From contig NZ_CP016438.1 in the NCBI RefSeq assembly GCF_001685355.1, positions 9,982,001-10,046,000 of the forward strand: DNA of 64,000 bases. Reading direction: 5' to 3'. The notes beneath the pieces were generated by a model. That model did no database searches, was not told the origin of the DNA, and saw only the letters and a program-made list of their open reading frames with translations. Source of the stretch: Streptomyces lincolnensis. GTDB lineage: Bacteria; Actinomycetota; Actinomycetes; Streptomycetales; Streptomycetaceae. The translations under genes and the position numbers were made by a program. This document shows, piece by piece, positions 47,022 to 55,746 of this stretch; the first letter of the stretch is position 1, and each line of letters opens with the position of its first letter.

Positions 47022-47079
47022 CAATCCCTTTCACCGCTGTGGTGTCACTCACGCCGTTCCGGCAGCAGGTGAGGGATTG
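47022..47079. promoter_or_regulatory. Divergent promoter region with AGGGATTG on both strands
   Basis: AGGGATTG occurs at 47072-47079 reading toward the oxygenase operon and at 47022-47029 on the minus strand reading toward the carrier-protein gene. One copy pointing each way in a 197-bp divergent gap suggests a shared promoter element, perhaps -35 boxes for the cluster's ECF sigma factor. The -10 parts are not clear. Confidence 0.45.
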
Positions 47080-47152
47080 AACCCACCGCGTCGCCACTCC
47101 TCCTTATGTGAAGCCCTCGGGTGAAGAGGGAAGAGAGGAGCGGAGGTTCCAG

Positions 47153-48169
47153 GTGACCACCGAGGCAGGTTCCACGGCCGCCCCTGCGGACGACGGGAAG
47201 CATCGCGACGAGTACTTCGAGGCACTCGTCGCGGCAGGCAAGTCCGTCGAACCCCGGGACTGGCTGCCCGACGGCTACCGGCGGATGGTGATCCGGCAGA
47301 TCGCCCAGCACGCGCACTCGGAGATCATCGGCATGCAGCCGGAGGGATCCTGGCTGACCCGGGCCCCTTCCCTGCGGCGCAAGGCCGCCCTGCTCGCCAA
47401 GGTGCAGGACGAGGCCGGACACGGCCTGTACCTGTACGCGGCGGCGGAAACCCTCGGCGCCACCCGGGCCGAACTCCTCGACGGGCTGCACAGCGGACAC
47501 CAACGGTCCTCGGACACGTTCAACCAACCCGCCCTGACCTGGGCCGACACGGGGGCGATCGCCTGGCTGACGGACGGCGCGGCGGTGATCAACCAGGCCC
47601 CGCTGTGCCGCACTTCCTACGGCCCGTACGCGCGGGCCATGCAACGGGTGTGCCAGGAGGAGACCTTCCACGTCCGTCAGGGATACGACCTGCTCTGGGC
47701 GCTGTGCCGGGGCACGAGGGAGCAGCGGGAGATGGCGCAGGACGCCGTCGACCGGTGGTGGCTGCCCGCGGTGGCCCTGATGTTCGGGCCGCCGGACACG
47801 GTCGAGGGCGGCGGAGCCGCCGGGACCGCTGCCCTGGGCGCCGCGGTCAGTCGCCGCTCGATGGCCTGGGGCATCAAACGCCACACCAACGACGAGTTGA
47901 GGCAGCGCTTCATGGACAACGTCGTCCCGCAGGCGGAGCGGCTCGGGGTGACGCTGCCCGACCCGGCGATCCGCTGGAACGAGGAACGCGGGCACTACGA
48001 CTTCACCCCGGTGGACTGGCACGTGTACCGCACGGCCCTGGCCGCCGGCGAGCAGTGCGGCCGACGGCGGCTGGCGCACCGCGTGGCGGCCCATGAGAAC
48101 GGTGCCTGGGTGCGCGCGGCGGCCGACGCCTACGCGGCACGCCGGGTGACGGAGAGGCAGGAGGCATGA
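47153..48169 (+). CDS. PaaA-like diiron oxygenase catalytic subunit (AntH-like)
   Basis: 338 residues; GTG start at 47153 with GGAGG 7 bp upstream. Ferritin-like four-helix protein with diiron ligands in [13 protein letters not shown] and [12 protein letters not shown] (ExxH motifs). PaaA with PaaC forms the catalytic core of phenylacetyl-CoA epoxidase. In antimycin biosynthesis the homologous complex acts on carrier-bound anthranilate to give 3-aminosalicylate through hydroxylation with a 1,2-shift. No phenylacetate-CoA ligase, PaaG, PaaZ or PaaJ is nearby, so a biosynthetic role is favoured. Confidence 0.88.
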   Translation: MTTEAGSTAAPADDGKHRDEYFEALVAAGKSVEPRDWLPDGYRRMVIRQIAQHAHSEIIGMQPEGSWLTRAPSLRRKAALLAKVQDEAGHGLYLYAAAETLGATRAELLDGLHSGHQRSSDTFNQPALTWADTGAIAWLTDGAAVINQAPLCRTSYGPYARAMQRVCQEETFHVRQGYDLLWALCRGTREQREMAQDAVDRWWLPAVALMFGPPDTVEGGGAAGTAALGAAVSRRSMAWGIKRHTNDELRQRFMDNVVPQAERLGVTLPDPAIRWNEERGHYDFTPVDWHVYRTALAAGEQCGRRRLAHRVAAHENGAWVRAAADAYAARRVTERQEA

Positions 48170-48468
48170 GCCGCGCAGCCGCAGGGGCGCAGACGCCCTG
48201 GGAGGTGTTCATCAGGCCGCGCCGCGGCCTCTCCCACCAGCACGTCGGTTCGGTCCACGGCGCGGACGCCGACATGGCCATCGCCAACGCCAGGGACCTG
48301 TACACCCGCCGCGGGGACCCGGTGTCGATCTGGGTGGTGCGCTCCGACGCGGTGCGGGCCTCTTCTCCCGGCGAGAAGGATCCCTTCTTCAGCAACGGTG
48401 CGGACAAGCCCTACCGGTATCCGCAGATGTATGTGCCGCTCAACGAGGCGGACGCCCATGACGAGTGA
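48166..48468 (+). CDS. PaaB-like oxygenase subunit (AntI-like)
   Basis: 100 residues with the PaaB pattern [20 protein letters not shown] and later SIWVVRS. PaaB bridges the PaaAC core in the epoxidase complex. Its ATG overlaps the PaaA-like stop by 4 bp. Confidence 0.9.
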   Translation: MSRAAAGAQTPWEVFIRPRRGLSHQHVGSVHGADADMAIANARDLYTRRGDPVSIWVVRSDAVRASSPGEKDPFFSNGADKPYRYPQMYVPLNEADAHDE

Positions 48469-49234
48469 ACTCCCCGATACGCGGAACCGTCTCATCGCCG
48501 AGTACGCCCTCAGGCTCGGCGACGACGCGCTGGTCCTCTGTCAGCGACTGTGCGCCTGGGTGACCAACGCCCCTACCATCGAAGAGGACCTGGCGTTGTC
48601 GAACATCGCCCTGGACCTCCTCGGCCAGGCCCGGACCCTGCTGGCCTTCAGCGGCCGCTCGGACGGGACGAACCGCAGCGACGACGACCTCGCGTACCGC
48701 AGGACCGAGCGCGAGTTCCGCAACGCGCTGCTGCTGGAACTGCCGGGCGGCGACTTCGCCTTCACCATCGCCCGGCAACTGGCGTATACGCACTACACAA
48801 GCCTGCTGTACGGGCAGTTGGCGGCGTCGGCCGATGAGGGGCTGGCGTCCTTCGCCACTCGCGCGGCCAAGGAGGCGGAGTACCACTGTCTGCACGCCTC
48901 GCAGTGGACCGTACGGCTGGGCCTGGGAACCGAGGAGAGCCACCGGCGGATGCAGTCGGGCCTGGAACACATCTGGCCCTATGCGGCCGAGTTGTTCGAG
49001 GCCGACGACCTGACGACCCGGCTCGACACCGAAGGCACGGCGGTGGCCCCGGCCGGCCTGAGGGCCGCCTGGGAACGGGAGGTGACCGGGGTCCTGACGG
49101 AGGCCGGGCTCACCGTCCCGGCGCCGTCCTGGCAGGCGACCGGCGGGCGGTCGGGAGTTCACACCGAGGTGTTCGCCCCGCTGCTGGCCGAGTTCCAGTC
49201 GGTCTTCCGGCAGTATCCCGGGGGTCTGTGGTGA
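48458..49234 (+). CDS. PaaC-like structural oxygenase subunit (AntJ-like)
   Basis: 258 residues from the ATG at 48458, which overlaps the PaaB gene by 11 bp. The ferritin-like fold is seen in LALSNIALDLLGQARTLL and AKEAEYHCLHASQWTVRL. PaaC stabilises PaaA and is catalytically silent in the phenylacetate system. An in-frame start at 48398 would lie deep inside the PaaB gene. Confidence 0.9.
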   Translation: MTSELPDTRNRLIAEYALRLGDDALVLCQRLCAWVTNAPTIEEDLALSNIALDLLGQARTLLAFSGRSDGTNRSDDDLAYRRTEREFRNALLLELPGGDFAFTIARQLAYTHYTSLLYGQLAASADEGLASFATRAAKEAEYHCLHASQWTVRLGLGTEESHRRMQSGLEHIWPYAAELFEADDLTTRLDTEGTAVAPAGLRAAWEREVTGVLTEAGLTVPAPSWQATGGRSGVHTEVFAPLLAEFQSVFRQYPGGLW

Positions 49235-49728
49235 GCGCGGCCTTCCGGATGGACACCGACCAGGTCCGGGCCCGCGTGGAGACCGTACCGGACCCGGAAC
49301 TGCCGATGGTCACCCTGGCAGACCTGGGCGTGATCCGTTCGGTGCGGGAGGACGCGGACCGAGTCGTGGAGGTCGTCGTCACGCCGACCTATCTCGGCTG
49401 TCCGGCGCTGCCGGTGATGGAGGCCGACCTGCGGACCGTACTGGCGGAGTGCGGGCACCCCGACGGGCGGGTGACGTGGGCGCTCTCGCCGGCGTGGACC
49501 ACCGACTGGATCAGCGAGAGGGGTCGCGAACAGCTCGCCGCACACGGCATCGTGCCCCCCGGCGACGCCGGCGCACCGCTGCCGGTCCGGCTCGGCCTCG
49601 GCCGCCCCTGCCCGAACTGCGGCTCCGTGGCGACCCGGCCGCTCGGCCCGTTCGGGTCGACCGGATGCCAGACGATCCTGGTGTGCACCGCCTGCCGGGA
49701 GTCCTTCCCCCACATGAAGGCGGTGTGA
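49231..49728 (+). CDS. PaaD-like accessory protein (AntK-like)
   Basis: 165 residues with a DUF59/MIP18-type N-terminal domain (VPDPELPMVTLADLGVIRSV, VTPTYLGCPALPVM) and a C-terminal zinc-ribbon (CPNCGS ... CTACRE). PaaD probably assists iron-sulfur or diiron assembly. GTG start overlapping the PaaC-like stop by 4 bp; an ATG at 49249 is possible. Confidence 0.9.
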   Translation: MSAAFRMDTDQVRARVETVPDPELPMVTLADLGVIRSVREDADRVVEVVVTPTYLGCPALPVMEADLRTVLAECGHPDGRVTWALSPAWTTDWISERGREQLAAHGIVPPGDAGAPLPVRLGLGRPCPNCGSVATRPLGPFGSTGCQTILVCTACRESFPHMKAV

Positions 49729-50840
49729 CGGCGCCCATGACGACGACCGAGCAGGGCACGGCGGAGCCCGCCGGGCCCGCGAGCGGATGGCACCGGCTGC
49801 GGGTGGCCCGGGTGCGGCCGCTCACCGATGACGCGGTGGCCCTCACCCTGGACGTGCCGGACCGGCTGGCCGATGCCTTCGCCCACCGGCCCGGCCAGCA
49901 CGTGACCGTCCGGCACGTGCTGAACGGCACCGAGATCCGCCGCAGTTACTCGATCTGCCCGCCACCGTACGGGCGGGGCGGGCTGCGTCTGGTGGTCAAG
50001 CGGCTCGGTCCCGGAGGCTTCGCGGAGTACGCCACCACCGTGCTGAGCGCCGGTGACGCGCTGGACATCGCCCCTCCGAGCGGCGGCTTCGGGCTGGTGG
50101 CGCGGCCGGGGGCGCACCATGTGATGGTGGCCGCCGGCAGCGGTATCACTCCGCTGTCGAGCATGGCCGCGGCCGCACTGCGGGACGATCCGCGGTGCCG
50201 GGTGTCGCTGGTCTACCTCAACCGTACGGCCCGGTCGGTGCTGCTCGCCGACGAGCTGGCCGACCTCAAGGACGCCTACGTCGACCGGTTCCAGCCCCTG
50301 TACGTGCTGACCCGGGAGACCCGCGAGGCCGAGATGCTCTCCGGTCACGTCGACTCCGCGAGCCTGCCGAGACTGCTCCGCGCGGTCGGAGCCGAACCGG
50401 GCGACCACACGTACTTCTACCTCTGCGGGCCCTGGGGAATGGTCACGTCACTGCGCGAGGCCCTGACCGGGTGGGGCACCGAGACGGCACGGATACGCTC
50501 CGAAGTCTTCTCCCTCGACTCCCGCGACCCGTCACCACCGGCGGTCGAAGCGATCGGCCGCACCGTGCGGATCACCGCCTCCCTCGGCGGGCGGACGGCC
50601 GTGGCCGTCATGGAGGACCAGGACCGGGTGATGCTGGACGCCTTGCTGCGGGCCCGGCCGGACATCCCGTACTCCTGCCGCGAAGGCCTGTGCGGAAGCT
50701 GTCGCGCCAGGGTGACCCACGGAGCCGTCACCACCGGCCACCAGTACGTGCTGGGGCCCGATGAACTCGCGGCGGGATACACGCTTGCCTGCCGCGCCCG
50801 CCCGGAGTCCGACGAGACGGAGCTGGACTTCGACCTTTGA
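49725..50840 (+). CDS. PaaE-like NAD(P)H reductase (AntL-like)
   Basis: About 371 residues. Flavin-binding domain with EIRRSYSICPPP, nucleotide-binding MVAAGSGITPLSSM, and a C-terminal plant-type 2Fe-2S ferredoxin domain (SCREGLCGSCRARV, then Cys in YTLACRARP). It passes electrons from NAD(P)H to the diiron subunit. The GTG at 49725 gives the 4-bp overlap seen throughout this operon; the ATG at 49737 is an alternative. It is the last of five genes in PaaABCDE order. Confidence 0.9.
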   Translation: MTAPMTTTEQGTAEPAGPASGWHRLRVARVRPLTDDAVALTLDVPDRLADAFAHRPGQHVTVRHVLNGTEIRRSYSICPPPYGRGGLRLVVKRLGPGGFAEYATTVLSAGDALDIAPPSGGFGLVARPGAHHVMVAAGSGITPLSSMAAAALRDDPRCRVSLVYLNRTARSVLLADELADLKDAYVDRFQPLYVLTRETREAEMLSGHVDSASLPRLLRAVGAEPGDHTYFYLCGPWGMVTSLREALTGWGTETARIRSEVFSLDSRDPSPPAVEAIGRTVRITASLGGRTAVAVMEDQDRVMLDALLRARPDIPYSCREGLCGSCRARVTHGAVTTGHQYVLGPDELAAGYTLACRARPESDETELDFDL

Positions 50841-50919
50841 GCAGACGAGAAGGACGCCGCACGGCCACTGCCTGCCGTATCTCACCGCGCTGATCGGCGC
50901 ACCCTGTTGAGGAGACGCG

Positions 50920-51765
50920 ATGACCGACACCACGTCACTGCCCCGCCCTGCGGGGACGGACGACCCGCTGGTGACCTTCCAGGGAAAGACTCCCTACGAC
51001 GACTACGTCCATGCCTCGGTGCTGTCCTCCCTTCAGCAGCCCCTGACCGACGCCCCGGACGAGATGGCGTTCCTGGTCACGACCCAAGTGATGGAGCTGT
51101 GGTTCACCCTGGTCGTCCACGAGTGGCGGTCCGCCCGGGAGGCACTGGTCAAGGACGACCACACGCGTGCCATGGACGCCCTGCGCCGCAGCATCAGCGC
51201 TCATCACGCGCTCAACGACTCCCTCCGGCCGATCGCGAGGATGACCCCGGCCCAGTTCAACGGGTTCCGTGCGGCCTTCGGCGCGGCGTCCGGCTTCCAG
51301 TCGGCGAAGTACCGGCAGATGGAGTTCCTGCTCGGCGACAAGTCCCGTTCGATGATGAACACGCAGCGGGAAGACCCCGAGGCGTACGCCGAGTTGGAGG
51401 AACTGCTGAGCCAGCCGTCGCTGTACGACGAGATCCTGGCCCACCTGCACCGCCGGGATCTGCCCGTCCCGGAGCACGTACTGCAACGCGATGTGACCGC
51501 CCCCTACGAGGCCGACCCGCAGGTCGAGGAGGTCTGGCGGCTCATCTACGCCGGCCCGCAGGACGACCCGCTGCTCGACCTGGCCGAGGCGCTGACCGAT
51601 ATCGCTGAGATGGTCATGCGCTGGCGTGCCGACCATCTGCTCGCCGTCCGCCGGGCGATGGGCTCCAAGACGGGCAGCGGCGGCTCCTCGGGGGTCGCCT
51701 GGCTGGAGAAACGAGCCGCCCGTCCCGTGTTCCCCGAGATCTGGACGGTGCGCGGTCGTGTCTAG
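50920..51765 (+). CDS. Tryptophan 2,3-dioxygenase (AntN-like)
   Basis: 281 residues, typical for bacterial TDO, with conserved LVTTQVMELWFTLVVHEW, ALNDSLRPIARMTPAQFNGFR, FQSAKYRQMEFLLG and a tail with GSKTGSGGSSGVAWLEKR. The heme enzyme opens L-tryptophan to N-formylkynurenine. GAGGAGA precedes the ATG. It starts 79 bp after the oxygenase operon and 195 bp before kynureninase, so anthranilate supply is the likely job. Confidence 0.93.
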   Translation: MTDTTSLPRPAGTDDPLVTFQGKTPYDDYVHASVLSSLQQPLTDAPDEMAFLVTTQVMELWFTLVVHEWRSAREALVKDDHTRAMDALRRSISAHHALNDSLRPIARMTPAQFNGFRAAFGAASGFQSAKYRQMEFLLGDKSRSMMNTQREDPEAYAELEELLSQPSLYDEILAHLHRRDLPVPEHVLQRDVTAPYEADPQVEEVWRLIYAGPQDDPLLDLAEALTDIAEMVMRWRADHLLAVRRAMGSKTGSGGSSGVAWLEKRAARPVFPEIWTVRGRV

Positions 51766-51960
51766 GCGGATCTCCGAAGCCGCCGCCGAGGCGGAGCGCC
51801 GAGTACCGGGCCGCAAGCCCGATGCCTCGGCAGCGGCTCGGCCCCTGCACGGCGGCGCGCCCGGAGGCCGGGCCGGTTGTCCTGCCGGGGCCCGGCGCGC
51901 AGGCCTCCACGAGGTGATCGGCGTCTTCACCCGGCTGCCCCACCACGGGAAGGAGCGACC

Positions 51961-53229
51961 GTGACCGTCTCCGAGAGCGCACCCGCCCTGGAGGAACTGG
52001 CGGAACGGGCGTCCGCACTCGACACCGCGGACCCGCTGGCAACGCTGCGGCAGCGCTTCGTCCTGCCGGACGGAATCGTCTATCTGGACGGCAACTCGCT
52101 CGGTGCCCTGCCGGCCGCGGTGCCGGGAGCGCTCGCCGACGGCGTCCACCGGCAATGGGGTGTGGGCCTGATCGGCTCCTGGAACGAGCACCAGTGGTGG
52201 CAGGCGCCGCTGCGGGTGGGGGACGCGATCGGCAGGCTGCTCGGCGCGGCGCCCGGGCAGACCGTGGCGGGCGACTCCACCACCGTGCAACTGTTCAACG
52301 GCCTGACCGCGGCAGCGCGGCTGCGTCCCGGACGACGGCTGCTGCTGACCGACCCGGGCCACTTCCCGACCGACGGGTACATCGCCGACTCGGTGGCCCG
52401 GCTGCTCGGCCTGGAGGTTCGCCGGGTCGCGGTGGACGACCTGCCGCGCTGCCTGGCCGAACGGGGGGACGAGGTGGCGGTGGCCGGATACTCTCCGGTG
52501 GACTACCGCACCGGCGAGCTCCACGACATGGCCGCGATCACCCGTGCCGTACAGGATGCCGGGGGGCTGATGCTGTGGGATCTGTGCCACGCGACCGGCG
52601 CGCTGCCGGTCCGACTGGACAAGCTGGGCGTCGATCTGGCGGTGGGCTGCGGTTACAAGTTCCTGTCCGGCGGACCGGGCGCCCCGGCCTTCATCTACGT
52701 CGCCCGGCGCCACCAGGCCGCCTTCGACCATCCGCTCACCGGCTGGAACGGGCATGCGGACCCCTTCGGACTGAACGGTGACTACACCCCTGCCCCAGGA
52801 GTGGAGCGGGCTCGAATCGGCACGCCGCCGATCCTGTCCCTGCTCGCGCTGGAGGCCGCCCTCACCGCCTTCGAGGGAGTCGGCATGGAGCAGGTCCGGG
52901 CCAAGAGCCTGTCGCTGACCGGGTACTTCATCGACTGCGCCGACACCCTGCTGAATGGTCTCGGTTTCACCGTGGTCACTCCCCGGGACCCGCACCGGCG
53001 CGGCAGCCAGGTGGCGCTGCGGCACCCGGACGCGTACGCACTGGTGCGCGCGCTGGCCGCCCGCGGCGTCATCGGCGACATGCGGACTCCGGACCTGCTG
53101 CGGTTCGGTGTCAACGCCCTGTACGTCTCCCATCGCGACATGCTGACGGCCGTACGACATCTGCGGGAGGCGGTGACTCGCGGGGAGCACCGGGACCCGC
53201 GTCTGCGACAGCGCGCCACCGTCACCTGA
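51961..53229 (+). CDS. Kynureninase (AntP-like)
   Basis: 422 residues, GTG start with AAGGAG 6 bp upstream. PLP fold type I: Lys233 in CGYKFLSGGPG should bind PLP, with WDLCHATGALPV providing the Asp. YLDGNSLGALP and GSWNEHQWW are kynureninase hallmarks. It hydrolyses kynurenine to anthranilate and alanine. With TDO and the formamidase-like hydrolase at 61432-62247 the full tryptophan-to-anthranilate route is present. Confidence 0.93.
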   Translation: MTVSESAPALEELAERASALDTADPLATLRQRFVLPDGIVYLDGNSLGALPAAVPGALADGVHRQWGVGLIGSWNEHQWWQAPLRVGDAIGRLLGAAPGQTVAGDSTTVQLFNGLTAAARLRPGRRLLLTDPGHFPTDGYIADSVARLLGLEVRRVAVDDLPRCLAERGDEVAVAGYSPVDYRTGELHDMAAITRAVQDAGGLMLWDLCHATGALPVRLDKLGVDLAVGCGYKFLSGGPGAPAFIYVARRHQAAFDHPLTGWNGHADPFGLNGDYTPAPGVERARIGTPPILSLLALEAALTAFEGVGMEQVRAKSLSLTGYFIDCADTLLNGLGFTVVTPRDPHRRGSQVALRHPDAYALVRALAARGVIGDMRTPDLLRFGVNALYVSHRDMLTAVRHLREAVTRGEHRDPRLRQRATVT

Positions 53230-53262
53230 GCGCCCGGCACAAGAGCTGTGCGGGCGGGTTCG

Positions 53263-53850
53263 TCAGGCGGACTGCTGGTGCCAGGCGTCGTGGAAGTTTC
53301 GCCGGGCCCGGTGCAGCCGGGAGCGGACCGTCCCGAGCGGCACGGCGAGCGCCGTTGCCATCTCCTGCTCGTCCAGGCCGTAGACCGCGCGGAGGGTGAG
53401 TACCTCGCGATGGTGGTTGGGCAGCCGGTCCAGCACGTCGCTGATGTGGACGGCGGCCATGGGGTTGGTGTCCTGCGCCAGGTCGGGCAGATCCTCGGCC
53501 GCGAAGTCGCCCAGGCGCCGGCGGGTACGGACGGCTTCGCGGACCGCGATCGCGCGGGCCCAGGTGTAGAAGGCACGGGGCTCGCGCAGTCCGTGGATGC
53601 CGCGGTAGATCGCGAGCATCGCCTCCTGCGCGGCATCCGGGCCGTGCCGCCGGGTGACTCGCTGACACTGCCGCACGACCAGGGGCGTGACGTGCTGCAA
53701 CAGGTCGTTCATGGCCTGCGGGTCGCCGGCCTGGGCGCGCGGCAACAGGGTGCTCACCTGCGGGGCCTGGCGGTCGCGGAGCGGGATGACGTCGGCGTTG
53801 TGGGACTCGGCGCTCGTCTCGGACGTGTTTGAGCCAAGGGGGCTGGACAT
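53263..53850 (-). CDS. ECF RNA polymerase sigma factor, AntA-like
   Basis: 195 residues. Region 2: DAAQEAMLAIYRGIHGLREP; region 4: RLPNHHREVLTLRAVYGLDE then LAVPLGTVRSRLHRARR. It ends in small residues (QQSA). In antimycin clusters the orphan ECF factor AntA controls the antGF and antHIJKLMNOPQ promoters. This gene lies beside the kynureninase gene, and no anti-sigma factor is visible, which fits that model. It is convergent with kynureninase (34 bp between stops). Confidence 0.87.
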   Translation of the reverse strand: MSSPLGSNTSETSAESHNADVIPLRDRQAPQVSTLLPRAQAGDPQAMNDLLQHVTPLVVRQCQRVTRRHGPDAAQEAMLAIYRGIHGLREPRAFYTWARAIAVREAVRTRRRLGDFAAEDLPDLAQDTNPMAAVHISDVLDRLPNHHREVLTLRAVYGLDEQEMATALAVPLGTVRSRLHRARRNFHDAWHQQSA

Positions 53851-54402
53851 GGGGCCTCACGAGTGCGGTGGGGGGCGGGGCTGCTCTGTTCTCCTTGAGG
53901 ACGTCCTTGGGCGTCGGTCGCCGTGGTCAGTGCTGACGGCCCGGCTTCGCGAGGCGACGCGCCTGCTGACGTGCACGGTGCGTTCGCGATGAGGCGCCTG
54001 TTCGGCCGGGGCGGCGGTCCCGGGGACGGCAGCGCTCGTCAGCAGAACCCGGACGGCTTGTGCGCCGAGTGAGCGCGGGCATCGGGATTCCCATGCCCAA
54101 AGCCTGGCCAGGCCGACTGGAGTCTGCCTCGAAGCCCGGCCGAGTGAGCGTGGTCGTGCTGTCCGGCCGGTTTCGAGGGCTGCTCCGGACAGCCCGCGCC
54201 CGTCCTCAAGCGGATATCTGCCGAAGTGCGACTCGACAGTGGTGTGATCCGTTGCGGGCCCTGTGCTCCCGGACCGATGGAGGCGTACGTGAAGCCAGGG
54301 CGATCCGGCGCTGAGGTCGACGTGCTGGAACACGGCAAGAAGAACTCTCGAGGTCATAGCCGTGAAAAGAAGCTGTTCGGAGTCGAGTTGAAGGGAATTC
54401 CC
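53851..54402. other. Intergenic region upstream of sigma factor and CCR operon
   Basis: 552 bp containing both divergent promoters. No gene or clear repeat is seen; the open frames here look like high-GC artefacts. Confidence 0.5.
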
Positions 54403-55731
54403 ATGTCTTCTCTGACCGAGGCGGTGCTGGCCGGCGCGGATCCGGAAGAACTGCTACGGGAGGAAGTCCCGGACGAATACCTGGCCGCCCACCTTCGCAA
54501 GGAAGACGTGGAGATCTTCGCGGGGGTCGAGGACAAGGACGTCCGGAAATCGCTCCACGTGGGCATGGTGCCCATGCCGGAACTGGCCCCGGACGAGGTG
54601 CTGGTGGCCGTGATGGCCAGTTCCGTCAACTACAACAGCGTCTGGTCGGCCATGTTCGAACCGATCCCGACCTTCACCTTCCTGGAACGCTTCGGCAGGG
54701 AGGGCGGTCACGCCGCCCGGCACGACCAGCCCTACCACGTCATCGGGTCCGACGCCGCCGGCGTCATCGTCCGCGTGGGCTCCGGCACTCGCAGATGGCG
54801 GGTGGGCGACCACGTCGTCGTCAGCCCCATCCAGGCCGACGACCAGGAGCCGATGACGCATGCCGACGGTGTGCTCGGCAGCGGGCAGCGCGCCTGGGGC
54901 TTTGAGACCAACTTCGGCGGACTGGCGCACTACACGGTGGTTCGGGCGAGCCAGCTCCTGCCCAAGCCGGCCCATCTGACCTGGGAGGAGGCAGCCGTCA
55001 ACCTGCTGACGGCCGGGACCGCCTACCGGATGCTGATCAGCGACCGAGGGGCCCGGATCAAGCTCGGCGATGTCGTCCTGATCTGGGGAGCGGCCGGCGG
55101 CCTCGGCGCCTACGCCGTCCAACTGGTCAAGAACGCAGGCGGCATACCGGTCGGCGTGGTCGGCTCGGAGGACAAGGCACAACTGGTGCGGGCCCTCGGC
55201 TGCGATGTGGTGATCAACCGTGCGGAGATCGGCCTGAACGGCGACAGTGCACCCGAGGACCCGATCACGCTCGGCAAGCGGCTGGGCAGGATCATCCGCA
55301 AGGAGACCGGCGAGGATCCCCACGTGGTCTTCGATTTCGTCGGCGCGGCGACCTTCGGGATCTCGGTGTTCGTGGTCCGCCGCGGGGGCACGGTCGTCAC
55401 CTGCGGATCGAGTACCGGCTATCAGCACCAGTACGACAACCGCTATCTGTGGATGAACCTGAAGCGCATCGTGGGCAGCCACGCCGCCAACCTTCAGGAA
55501 ATGGCGGAGTGCAACCGGCTGTTCGGCCTCTCGAAGCTCCTTCCGGCGCTCTCCGACGTTCATCCGCTGGAGGAAAGCGGTGCGGCGATACGCCTGGTCC
55601 AGCAGAACCGCCACGTCGGAAAGGTCGGAGTGCGCTGCCTGGCTCCTCGCGAGGGACTGGGCGTCACCGATCCCGAACTGCGGGAGCGGATCGGGGAGAA
55701 GCGGATCACCTTGATGCGAAATCCCGTCTGA
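54403..55731 (+). CDS. Crotonyl-CoA carboxylase/reductase-type enzyme with atypical acyl pocket
   Basis: 442 residues of the medium-chain reductase superfamily (CCR clade): SSVNYNSVWSAMFEPIPTF, YHVIGSDAAGVIVRVG, WGAAGGLGAYAVQL (NADPH site), YDNRYLWMNLKRIVGSH. It reductively carboxylates enoyl-CoAs to alkylmalonyl-CoA. By recall, standard CCRs read CASTSGY and SHFANYREAWEAN at the acyl pocket; here these are CGSSTGY and SHAANLQEMAECN. Loss of the Phe and the Ala-to-Gly change suggest room for a longer acyl chain. The start at 54403 has AAGGGA upstream; a longer frame from 54226 adds unrelated residues. It leads an operon with KAS III, dehydrogenase and thioesterase. Confidence 0.9.
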   Translation: MSSLTEAVLAGADPEELLREEVPDEYLAAHLRKEDVEIFAGVEDKDVRKSLHVGMVPMPELAPDEVLVAVMASSVNYNSVWSAMFEPIPTFTFLERFGREGGHAARHDQPYHVIGSDAAGVIVRVGSGTRRWRVGDHVVVSPIQADDQEPMTHADGVLGSGQRAWGFETNFGGLAHYTVVRASQLLPKPAHLTWEEAAVNLLTAGTAYRMLISDRGARIKLGDVVLIWGAAGGLGAYAVQLVKNAGGIPVGVVGSEDKAQLVRALGCDVVINRAEIGLNGDSAPEDPITLGKRLGRIIRKETGEDPHVVFDFVGAATFGISVFVVRRGGTVVTCGSSTGYQHQYDNRYLWMNLKRIVGSHAANLQEMAECNRLFGLSKLLPALSDVHPLEESGAAIRLVQQNRHVGKVGVRCLAPREGLGVTDPELRERIGEKRITLMRNPV

Positions 55732-55746
55732 AGGAGACACTGCCCC

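Noticed and set aside
47153..50840. Phenylacetate catabolism operon
   Set aside because: Only PaaABCDE-like genes are present; PaaK, PaaG, PaaZ, PaaJ and PaaH-type neighbours are missing, while a carrier protein and kynurenine genes are present.
50920..53229. Ordinary tryptophan catabolism (kyn operon)
   Set aside because: The genes are placed inside a biosynthetic cluster with ligase, carrier protein and sigma factor; a plain catabolic role is less likely.
53857..54357. 166-residue minus-strand gene upstream of the sigma factor
   Set aside because: No ribosome site or recognisable domain; composition is Arg/Ser/Pro-rich like other shadows.
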